Both the position numbers and the translations under genes were made by a program. From positions 1 through 5,842 of the forward strand of contig JAITGR010000199.1 of assembly GCA_031280455.1 (NCBI GenBank): a stretch of DNA of 5,842 nucleotides, given 5' to 3'. Below, piece after piece: positions 1-4,601 of the stretch. Within the stretch, counting starts at the first letter, position 1. Each line of letters opens with the position of its first letter. Under the pieces are notes generated by a model. That model saw nothing but the letters and a program-made list of their open reading frames with translations, ran no database searches and was not told where the DNA came from. The DNA is from Spirochaetaceae bacterium (GTDB lineage: Bacteria > Spirochaetota > Spirochaetia > Treponematales > Breznakiellaceae).

Positions 1-134
1 GTTTTATTGCTTTCAAACTCGACTTTTCCCGCGGCGGTTTTTAGTTCGTCGCGGTCTATTTCAACGCTAAAACCAGGCTGACTCCGCAAAGAAAAACAGA
101 GCGCCAACGCGAAAAAGGCAGTTTTCTTACGCAT
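1..134 (-). CDS. Exported protein of unknown function, N-terminal fragment (truncated by window edge)
   Basis: The minus strand is open from an ATG at 132-134 to the left edge, giving about 44 residues. The protein begins MRKKTAFFALALCFSL, a classic signal peptide: a basic n-region (R2, K3, K4) followed by a hydrophobic stretch. A short polar region (RSQPGFS) and a charged mature start (VEIDRDELKTAAGKVEF) follow. There is no cysteine in lipobox position, so a Sec-exported periplasmic or outer-membrane protein is more likely than a lipoprotein. I do not recognise the family from this fragment. There is no clear SD before the ATG. A weak promoter candidate lies a few bases upstream, so the leader would be very short. 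The gene points the same way as the fabG operon but is separated from it by 275 bp of repeat-bearing DNA, so it is probably transcribed independently. Confidence 0.72.
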   Translation of the reverse strand, partial: MRKKTAFFALALCFSLRSQPGFSVEIDRDELKTAAGKVEFESNK

Positions 135-147
135 TGTACTGCCGGTA

Positions 148-177
148 AGGCTACCATAGCAAAAGGCTGAACGTCAA
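148..177 (-). promoter_or_regulatory. Weak candidate promoter for the exported-protein gene
   Basis: On the minus strand a -35-like TTGACG (172-177) is followed after 18 bp by TAGCCT (148-153). The -35 is good but the -10 is poor. A TATGGT at 153-158 is a better hexamer but sits only 13 bp from the -35. If the first pairing is used, the transcript starts about 7 nt before the ATG, consistent with the lack of an SD. Speculative. Confidence 0.27.
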
Positions 178-218
178 GGGGCGGCGGGCGGCTGGTCGCA
201 GACAGGTGGCGCGTGCGT

Positions 219-321
219 GGTTGCCAGTTGCCAGGTTTTAGCCGGTATTTCGGAGTAATTCAGAGCGTCTGGTGTGCTCCGATATACCGGAGGAAAGACT
301 GTAACCGACAACCGGCAACTG
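219..321. repeat. Inverted-repeat element with heptad-repeat arms
   Basis: A symmetrical block lies between fabG and the leftmost gene. The left arm (about 219-239, plus strand) is built of 7-nt steps related to CAGTTGC (GTTGCCA twice, then GGTTTTA). The right arm (301-321) carries the same family on the minus strand: CAGTTGC, CGGTTGT and CGGTTAC in perfect 7-nt register. Between them lies a long stem (242-290). The two arms read towards each other, so the whole block is an imperfect palindrome of about 100 bp. It encodes no protein. It resembles a small non-autonomous intergenic repeat element, but I see no target-site duplication that would prove mobility. Confidence 0.6.
242..290. repeat. 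Stem-loop: 14-bp arms, 13 of 14 paired, 21-nt loop
   Basis: CCGGTATTTCGGAG at 242-255 is complementary to CTCCGATATACCGG at 277-290 except for one central position. The loop is 256-276. No T-tract follows the stem on either strand, so it does not look like an intrinsic terminator, although it lies downstream of fabG. It is the core of the inverted-repeat element at 219-321. Confidence 0.7.
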
Positions 322-409
322 TTCGGGGCGGTTTTACGAGAATCAATAACAGAATTCCGCTGCTTTGAGGCCGAAACGGTGGATTCAATATTTTTCCAAC
401 CAACTCTTG

Positions 410-1147
410 CTACATAAACAGCCCGCCGTCTACCGGAAAAACCTGGCCGGTAATGTAGGCCGAGACATCCGAGGCGAGAAACGCCGCCAGCGCGGCAATG
501 TCGGCGGGCGTACCCAGCCGTTTAAGCGGAATAGCCTCCGCAATCTTCTGCTTTGCGTCGTCAGTCATTGCCGCCGTCATGTCCGTGGCGATAAAGCCGG
601 GGGCAATCGCGTTGACCCGCACCCCCCGCGACGCGGTTTCTGCCGCCAGCGACTTGGTAACACCAATCAAGCCCGCCTTGGAAGCCGCGTAGTTAGCCTG
701 CCCGCCGTTCCCGTGCACGCCGACAACACTCGCCATGTTGATAATCGAGCCTGAGCGCTTGCGAATCATGTCGCGGCCAACCGTGCGCGCCGTAAGAAAC
801 GCCGCCGTCAAGTTGACGTTTAGCACCGCCTGAAAATCCGCAAGACTCATCCTAAACGACAAATTGTCCCGCGTAATACCCGCGTTGTTGACCAGCACGT
901 CAAACCCGCCGGAATCCTTGAGCGCGCCCTCCACAACGGCCTCCACAGCGTCCAGCGCGCCAAGGTCGGCGCACAACCAGTGAAGCCTGCCGCCAGAAGC
1001 CGCCTGCCGCGCGGCCAGGTCCGCGGGATCCTTTGTGCTGACAGCCCACACCGCCGCACCCAGCGAGAGAAAACGCTCTGTCACCGCCTGCCCAATCCCG
1101 CGAGACGCGCCGGTAACCAGCGCTGTTTTGTTCTCCAGTGTAATCAT
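410..1147 (-). CDS. fabG: 3-oxoacyl-[acyl-carrier-protein] reductase, FabG-type short-chain dehydrogenase
   Basis: This 245-residue cytoplasmic enzyme is the usual length for FabG. By family knowledge it reduces 3-oxoacyl-ACP to 3-hydroxyacyl-ACP with NADPH in type II fatty-acid elongation and works as a tetramer. The classical SDR signature is complete: cofactor loop TGASRGIG (residues 12-19), NNAG (87-90), and catalytic N112, S140, Y153 and K157. The segment GNGGQANYAASKAG and the C-terminal VDGGLFM are typical of FabG rather than of a generic SDR. A start at 1147 is chosen over an overlapping out-of-frame ATG at 1151 because it keeps this frame and sits 6 nt from AGGAG. It is the last gene of the lipoprotein operon, 28 bp after the preceding stop, with no fabD, fabF or acpP alongside in this window. 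A related reductase role, such as acetoacetyl-CoA reduction, cannot be excluded. Confidence 0.96.
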   Translation of the reverse strand: MITLENKTALVTGASRGIGQAVTERFLSLGAAVWAVSTKDPADLAARQAASGGRLHWLCADLGALDAVEAVVEGALKDSGGFDVLVNNAGITRDNLSFRMSLADFQAVLNVNLTAAFLTARTVGRDMIRKRSGSIINMASVVGVHGNGGQANYAASKAGLIGVTKSLAAETASRGVRVNAIAPGFIATDMTAAMTDDAKQKIAEAIPLKRLGTPADIAALAAFLASDVSAYITGQVFPVDGGLFM

Positions 1148-1153
1148 CCATTT

Positions 1154-1158
1154 CTCCT
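1154..1158 (-). promoter_or_regulatory. Ribosome binding site of fabG
   Basis: AGGAG on the minus strand lies 6 nt before the ATG at 1145-1147. It fixes the fabG start in preference to the ATG at 1149-1151, which is in another frame and only 2 nt from the SD. Confidence 0.85.
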
Positions 1159-1175
1159 GTAAAAGCCGGACGCGC

Positions 1176-2864
1176 TCAAGGCGCTGATGGCCGGAAGGGA
1201 ATATCTTTTAACTTTAACGTTGCGTTGGCGTTGGCGCTTACGGTTTTGTCTTTATACGCGGCAGTCCAGTAGGCCGCGCCGTCGCCAATAGCCACCGGCG
1301 TTGTACCCGACCCGTTACGCACGTCAATTTGTTTAAGCGTCGCGTCATCCAGCCCGTCAAAAATATTGTCGCCAATCGCAGTCCAGCCCGTGCCGCCGGC
1401 GCTTAAATCCAGCGTCCGCAGGCGAATACAGCCGGCAAAAGCGCCGTTCCCCAGCGAGCCGACGGCACTCAACACCAGCGATTGCAGGTCGCGGCAGTCC
1501 GAAAACGCGAACGCGCCAAGCGCCACAACACCGGCGGCACGCATTGAACGCAGACTGAGAAAGTCGCTGAACACGCCCTGGCCAAACGCCGCGCCGTCAT
1601 CGATTTTGACAACCGAATCCGGCAGTGTCAGCGAAACCAGCTTGGTAACGCCAAATAACACGTCTTTGGGAATACGCCCAAAAAGCCGCCCGCCGCCCGA
1701 GAGCGCCGTCCCCACGGTGCTCTCGCGTAAATCCAGCGCAATGTACTGCGGAAAAACCCCCTGGAACAGCGAAATACCCGCAAAATCACTGGCGTACTCC
1801 ATGGTAAAATGCCGCAGCGCCACCTCCTGCGGCGCTTCCGGCGAAAACGTCGTCTGCGCGGCGGCACTCTGCGCCAAGTGCTGGTCGAGCGCGGCAAACG
1901 CCGCATCTTGCGTGTAAAAATCGTCGCGGTCAAGAACGCGCCGGTCAACCCGCAGCGAGTACGCCGAGCGCGCGCCGGACGGCTCGGTAACCGTAACCAG
2001 AATAGTGCCGCCGGACGCCGGAATGTTCGTAAAAATACCCTGCGGCCAGGAAGCGCCATTCAGCGTAAAATCCACCACCGCGCCGGCGGCAGCAGGCGTG
2101 GCGACCAGCGCCGCCACGGTTTTGCCAATACGCAGTTCCAGCTTGTACGAAGTAACCGCGTTGTTAAACGCCGCGTTTCGCTCAAGCAGGATCCACGCGC
2201 CATTCGCGTCTTGGTAGTAGATACACCCGAATTCGTCCGTAGGCGTGTACAGCGCCGCAAGCCCCGCGCCTGGCTCCCCGCCGTCGTCCGGCAGACCGGC
2301 GCTGTTGTCCGGCAAATCGTCGCCGCCGCGCACCACCGTGATAGCGTAGGTCGCTACGCGCCCGTCCTCGGTAGTGGCGCGCACCGTTATAAGGCCGCCG
2401 TCGCCGGGAATGCCGGTAATAAGCCCCTGCGGATACTCCCGCCCGTCCATGCTGAACGAGACGGCGGTAAATTCGCTGTACACTTCCGCGATAATGAGCG
2501 TGGCGGATTTTGCCGCATTCAGATTGAGCGTGTATGTTTTGACCGCGTCGTTAAAGTTTGAGCCGTCATCGGCCACAATAACCCAGTCACTGGCCGTGCT
2601 ACGACTTGCCGTACTACGGCCAGCCCGCGATTCTTGCGGCTCGTCCGCGGCGGGAGCCTGGGCATCGGACGGGTGGAACAGGAGGGTGCCGTAACTGGCA
2701 TCCGGCAGGTAGATGGCGCTGACGAGGCCGTCGCTTTCGGCAAGGCTACCCGCGCCAGAGCCGCCCACTGGCGGCTCTGTATACAGATTACACGAAAAAA
2801 CCAGCGCCACAGCAAAGGCTGTACATACAGCCCCCGCCGCCGCACGCCCTTTCCAAAAAGTCAT
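1176..2864 (-). CDS. Large lipoprotein with two tandem beta-sandwich-like units and BspA-type leucine-rich repeats
   Basis: This 562-residue protein has a lipoprotein signal (MTFWKGRAAAG start, hydrophobic core, lipobox VFS-C with C25), so it is probably membrane-anchored and possibly surface-exposed. Two related units follow, about residues 47-180 and 202-308. Each opens with an L-x-x-[IL]-Y strand, then a W-[VI]-[IL] strand, FN-x-AV, PQG-[LI]-x-x-IP-x-x-GG and a closing A-x-Y-x-[IL]-x-V. This looks like the cadherin-like beta-sandwich family of bacterial surface proteins (inference). Unit 1 carries an extra Ala/Ser/Arg/Glu-rich linker with a short STASRSTAS duplication. The C-terminus has leucine-rich repeats of the LRR_5/BspA kind starting near 402, 431, 453 and 475, with a degenerate one near 500; cores include AFSDCRDLQSLVLS and AFAGCIRLRTLDLS. 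No catalytic motif is visible; a binding or adhesion role is the natural guess. The ATG at 2864 is preferred to an upstream in-frame GTG at 2876 that overlaps the SD. It lies 31 bp after the preceding lipoprotein gene. Confidence 0.9.
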   Translation of the reverse strand: MTFWKGRAAAGAVCTAFAVALVFSCNLYTEPPVGGSGAGSLAESDGLVSAIYLPDASYGTLLFHPSDAQAPAADEPQESRAGRSTASRSTASDWVIVADDGSNFNDAVKTYTLNLNAAKSATLIIAEVYSEFTAVSFSMDGREYPQGLITGIPGDGGLITVRATTEDGRVATYAITVVRGGDDLPDNSAGLPDDGGEPGAGLAALYTPTDEFGCIYYQDANGAWILLERNAAFNNAVTSYKLELRIGKTVAALVATPAAAGAVVDFTLNGASWPQGIFTNIPASGGTILVTVTEPSGARSAYSLRVDRRVLDRDDFYTQDAAFAALDQHLAQSAAAQTTFSPEAPQEVALRHFTMEYASDFAGISLFQGVFPQYIALDLRESTVGTALSGGGRLFGRIPKDVLFGVTKLVSLTLPDSVVKIDDGAAFGQGVFSDFLSLRSMRAAGVVALGAFAFSDCRDLQSLVLSAVGSLGNGAFAGCIRLRTLDLSAGGTGWTAIGDNIFDGLDDATLKQIDVRNGSGTTPVAIGDGAAYWTAAYKDKTVSANANATLKLKDIPFRPSAP

Positions 2865-2868
2865 ACGT

Positions 2869-2873
2869 CCTCC
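2869..2873 (-). promoter_or_regulatory. Ribosome binding site of the LRR lipoprotein gene
   Basis: GGAGG on the minus strand lies 4 nt before the ATG at 2862-2864. The alternative in-frame GTG (2874-2876) is directly upstream of this SD, so starting there would place the SD inside the coding sequence. The spacing is a little short but acceptable. Confidence 0.75.
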
Positions 2874-2895
2874 CACGTCTCGCCGTCCGCCCTGG

Positions 2896-4005
2896 TTATG
2901 GGCCGGGGGTTACGGTATATGTACCTATATTGCCAACGCCCAGCAAAATACCCGCGCCCACCACTGGCGCATCGGCGGCATCCGGGCCAGTCGCGCTGGT
3001 GTTATCCCCCGTGTCTATGTCGGCGTTGCTCAAGCCGTTCCGCAGGTTCCAGATGCGGCTTTTGTTGGCAGTGTCGGTATCCAGCGCTTTAACCGGAATA
3101 TTGAACGAAAAAACCGCAAACCCTGTATCGGCTGGCGTTTCAAGGCCAGTTATTGGACCATTGCCGGCGGCACTTGCTCCGCCTACCTTAATAATGCCGG
3201 CAGCAGGGTCAAAATTACCATTTGTCGTTAAATTATCAAGCGTTGTTGTCCTTATGCCGGCGCCAAACCAATCTGGGCCGGCATCATTGTAACCATCGAT
3301 ATTTGGCCCTATAAACGAAAAGGCAGCCAAATTATCTGCGCTGGTCGCGTCGGCGATGCCGCTGGCAGGCCAGTCCGTTATTGTCAATGTCAGATACCAC
3401 GCATTGTTACTTGCCGGCAATTCCCAGTAGGGGTACGTTTTATTTGTTGTATTATCAGTAACAGAACTCACGGGTACAACGCCGCCGTCATTAACTGCCA
3501 GCGAAGCGGTGCCGCTCTGCGGGTTGATATTTGTTTTGAGAGCGGTAAGCGTAAACTGCAGCGTTTTTGTCGTCGCGGTAATATGGTCAGTCGACCCCGC
3601 CGAAGAGCCGCTGCTATCGAGCGGTTCAAAACTCCCCGAATACGCATAGAGCACCGGATAGTTATTGTTGTACGCGCCGGCAAGCAGCACAACGTTGCCA
3701 CTGCTGTAATCATCAGCCGGTATGGAAATGCTCATAGGGTTAGGCAGGCGTGTGGAAAAGCTGTAATAAACGCCAGTTGAATCCTTAAAAACTACTTCAA
3801 AAAAGTTGAAGGTTTTTGCCATGTTGAGCGTCAGCGACCGTGCCGCCCCGCCGCCTGTGTGCACTTGTAAGTTTACAAATGGCCGCCCGTCCTCTGTGTA
3901 CCGGACGGTTTCTTTCTGCGCGCCGCCGGAAAACAGCTCGCACGAAACCGCCATTGCCAGCGCGACCCCACCCAAAAAAACCGCGCTATAATGCTTTGTT
4001 TTCAT
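2896..4005 (-). CDS. Putative lipoprotein of unknown family
   Basis: This 369-residue protein begins MKTKHYSAVFLGG, with basic residues, a hydrophobic core and a lipobox AVS-C (C22), so it is predicted to be lipidated and exported. I do not recognise a named domain. Visible pieces are a segment around residues 50-125 rich in beta-type alternation (for example FNFFEVVFKDSTGVYYSF, then SISIPADD and VVLLAGAY), and a long C-terminal half rich in Gly, Asn, Asp, Thr and Ala with few charged basic residues, ending GTYTVTPGP. This suggests an all-beta extracellular protein. The beta segment resembles lipoproteins I associate with termite-gut treponemes, but that is memory, not a search. The start at 4005 is chosen because AGGAG lies 7 nt upstream; an in-frame TTG at 4029 would extend it by 8 residues but would swallow the SD. 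First gene of the three-gene operon, served by the promoter at 4057-4085. Confidence 0.88.
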   Translation of the reverse strand: MKTKHYSAVFLGGVALAMAVSCELFSGGAQKETVRYTEDGRPFVNLQVHTGGGAARSLTLNMAKTFNFFEVVFKDSTGVYYSFSTRLPNPMSISIPADDYSSGNVVLLAGAYNNNYPVLYAYSGSFEPLDSSGSSAGSTDHITATTKTLQFTLTALKTNINPQSGTASLAVNDGGVVPVSSVTDNTTNKTYPYWELPASNNAWYLTLTITDWPASGIADATSADNLAAFSFIGPNIDGYNDAGPDWFGAGIRTTTLDNLTTNGNFDPAAGIIKVGGASAAGNGPITGLETPADTGFAVFSFNIPVKALDTDTANKSRIWNLRNGLSNADIDTGDNTSATGPDAADAPVVGAGILLGVGNIGTYTVTPGP

Positions 4006-4012
4006 TCTGTTG

Positions 4013-4017
4013 CTCCT
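4013..4017 (-). promoter_or_regulatory. Ribosome binding site of the first operon gene
   Basis: AGGAG on the minus strand lies 7 nt before the ATG at 4003-4005. It supports that start over the upstream in-frame TTG at 4029. Confidence 0.85.
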
Positions 4018-4056
4018 AAAAGTTGTCAATTTTCGAGTATAAACCCTAGTGTTTGT

Positions 4057-4085
4057 AATATACTGTTTTTTCCGCCAGGTGTCAA
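4057..4085 (-). promoter_or_regulatory. Near-consensus sigma-70 promoter of the lipoprotein-fabG operon
   Basis: On the minus strand a perfect -35 TTGACA (4080-4085) is followed after exactly 17 bp by TATATT (4057-4062). Transcription would start near 4050, giving a leader of about 45 nt before the first ATG. The -35 hexamer ends 3 bp from the heptad array that begins at 4089, so any upstream activator site would have to lie in repeat DNA. A second TTGACA at 4023-4028 has no partner -10 and would fall in the leader. Confidence 0.75.
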
Positions 4086-4088
4086 TAT

Positions 4089-4130
4089 CAGTTGCCGGTT
4101 GTCAGGTGCCAGTTTTCAGTTTTCAGGCTT
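4089..4130 (+). repeat. Degenerate heptad array, six 7-nt units related to CAGTTGC
   Basis: Six consecutive units in strict 7-nt register start at 4089, 4096, 4103, 4110, 4117 and 4124, with consensus CAG-[GT]-T-x-x. The units at 4110 and 4117 are identical (CAGTTTT). The first 15 nt recur in inverted orientation at 307-321. Non-coding, just upstream of the operon promoter. Confidence 0.7.
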
Positions 4131-4144
4131 TAGTGAAGCAATGA

Positions 4145-4178
4145 TTGCGCCATACATGGCGCGCCATGTATGGCGCAA
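4145..4178. repeat. 34-bp perfect palindrome without spacer
   Basis: TTGCGCCATACATGGCG (4145-4161) is followed immediately by its exact reverse complement (4162-4178). All 17 pairs match, and symmetry breaks at the next base on each side. It lies between the minus-strand operon promoter and the plus-strand genes. There is no T-tract on either side, so it is not a standard terminator. It could be an operator for a dimeric protein, a recombination or insertion site, or the core of a repeat element. Confidence 0.85.
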
Positions 4179-4249
4179 CCACGGAAGGCACGGAAACCAC
4201 GCGGAAAAAGACCGCAATTCCGTGTCCGTTCCGCGTCCTTTCCGTGGTT
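4177..4249. repeat. Inverted module of CACGGAA-type short repeats
   Basis: AACCACGGAA (4177-4186) and its exact reverse complement (4240-4249) bound a 73-bp segment. The left half holds further CACGGAA-like units on the plus strand, and the right half holds the same kind on the minus strand (TTCCGTG at 4219-4225 and TTCCGCG at 4230-4236). The interior pairs only with shifts in register, so the fold is an imperfect long hairpin. It shares two bases with the palindrome to its left. No gene can be supported in it. Confidence 0.65.
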
Positions 4250-4276
4250 TAATTCTATTTGCGTACATTCGCGGAT

Positions 4277-4304
4277 TTCTCAATTCTCAATTCTCAATTC
4301 TCAA
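4277..4304 (+). repeat. Perfect tandem heptad, TTCTCAA x 4
   Basis: Four identical 7-nt copies of TTCTCAA are followed by a partial TT. The unit length equals that of the array at 4089-4130, but the sequence is unrelated. The perfect copies imply recent expansion or active homogenisation, and the copy number may vary between strains. Confidence 0.9.
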
Positions 4305-4345
4305 TTAATCGGCGTTGTCATAATGGTCCGCCCGCCCCTGCCTGC

Positions 4346-4375
4346 TTGCGCGAATATGCCGGTTTGGGCTAATAT
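4346..4375 (+). promoter_or_regulatory. Weak candidate promoter for the small membrane ORF
   Basis: TTGCGC (4346-4351) is followed after 18 bp by TAATAT (4370-4375). The hexamers match the consensus only partly. A start near 4382 would give a leader of about 60 nt before the ORF at 4443. Otherwise I see nothing defined in 4305-4442 apart from a 5-bp stem (GCCAT/ATGGC) near 4400-4420. Confidence 0.3.
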
Positions 4376-4430
4376 CCGCAATCGCCGCTTTAGTGTCAGC
4401 CATTGCCACATTGATGATGGCGCTCAAATA

Positions 4431-4435
4431 AGAGG
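4431..4435 (+). promoter_or_regulatory. Ribosome binding site of the small membrane ORF
   Basis: AGAGG lies 7 nt before the ATG at 4443-4445. It is the main reason to take the 30-codon ORF seriously, and to prefer this start over an in-frame ATG at 4323 that has no SD. Confidence 0.5.
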
Positions 4436-4442
4436 TACGCTT

Positions 4443-4535
4443 ATGACCATTTCTGAAGGTAGACTGTTACATTTTGCGCTAGGTTGTTTTATTTTTTCTA
4501 CTATTGTGTTTGCCGTTCTGTTTGTCCTGAAGTAA
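4443..4535 (+). CDS. Possible 30-residue single-pass membrane peptide
   Basis: The ORF encodes 30 residues starting MTISEGRLLH and ending FVLK. Residues 11-29 are almost entirely hydrophobic (FALGCFIFSTIVFAVLFVL), enough for one transmembrane helix, with a polar head bearing E5, R7 and H10 and a terminal K30. An AGAGG SD sits 7 nt upstream. I do not recognise a family. The frame is open further upstream through the repeat DNA, but that extension is low-complexity and has no SD. It ends 66 bp before gltX, on the same strand, so it could be a co-transcribed small protein, a leader peptide, or a chance ORF. The SD plus a clean hydrophobic segment favour a real product; a conservation check would decide. 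Confidence 0.45.
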   Translation: MTISEGRLLHFALGCFIFSTIVFAVLFVLK

Positions 4536-4565
4536 GCCGAACCCTGAAAGGGCGCATTGCGGCGG

Positions 4566-4594
4566 TTGTAGCATGGGGAAAAAGCGGGTATACT
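4566..4594 (+). promoter_or_regulatory. Candidate gltX promoter giving a leaderless or near-leaderless mRNA
   Basis: TTGTAG (4566-4571) is followed after 17 bp by a strong -10 TATACT (4589-4594). Only seven bases (4595-4601) separate the -10 from the gltX ATG, so the expected start lies at 4601-4602, at or next to the A of the start codon. No SD is present near the ATG. The weak -35 leaves some doubt. Confidence 0.55.
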
Positions 4595-4601
4595 TGCTGA
4601 T

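Noticed and set aside
133..138. TACAAT on the minus strand as a -10 hexamer
   Set aside because: It overlaps the ATG of the signal-peptide gene, which would place the transcript start inside the coding sequence.
242..290. Stem-loop considered as the intrinsic terminator of the fabG operon
   Set aside because: The stem is good, but no T-run follows on the minus strand (CTAAAACC follows) or on the plus strand, and the loop is long for a terminator.
365..754. 129-codon plus-strand frame opposite the fabG C-terminus
   Set aside because: The fabG frame carries all catalytic motifs here; the antisense frame is Arg-rich and begins with no SD.
1809..2561. 250-codon plus-strand frame opposite the LRR lipoprotein gene
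   Set aside because: The composition is Arg/Val-rich and low in acidic residues, with no recognisable motif. The opposite strand has a signal peptide, lipobox, SD and repeats, so that is the real gene.
2865..2876. GTG start adding four residues to the LRR lipoprotein
   Set aside because: The GTG overlaps the purine-rich SD GGGAGG that serves the ATG at 2864; the signal peptide is complete from the ATG.
4006..4029. TTG start adding eight residues to the first lipoprotein
   Set aside because: The extension contains the AGGAG SD itself, and MKTKHYS is a natural signal-peptide start.
4277..4304. TTCTCAA array considered as a CRISPR or microsatellite coding repeat
   Set aside because: Units are 7 nt with no spacers, so it is not CRISPR; it is not in a supported reading frame.
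4170..4442. Upstream extension of the small membrane ORF through the repeat DNA
   Set aside because: The frame is open but runs through CACGGAA and heptad repeats, giving low-complexity sequence; neither the first start nor the ATG at 4323 has an SD. Only the part from 4443 is supported.
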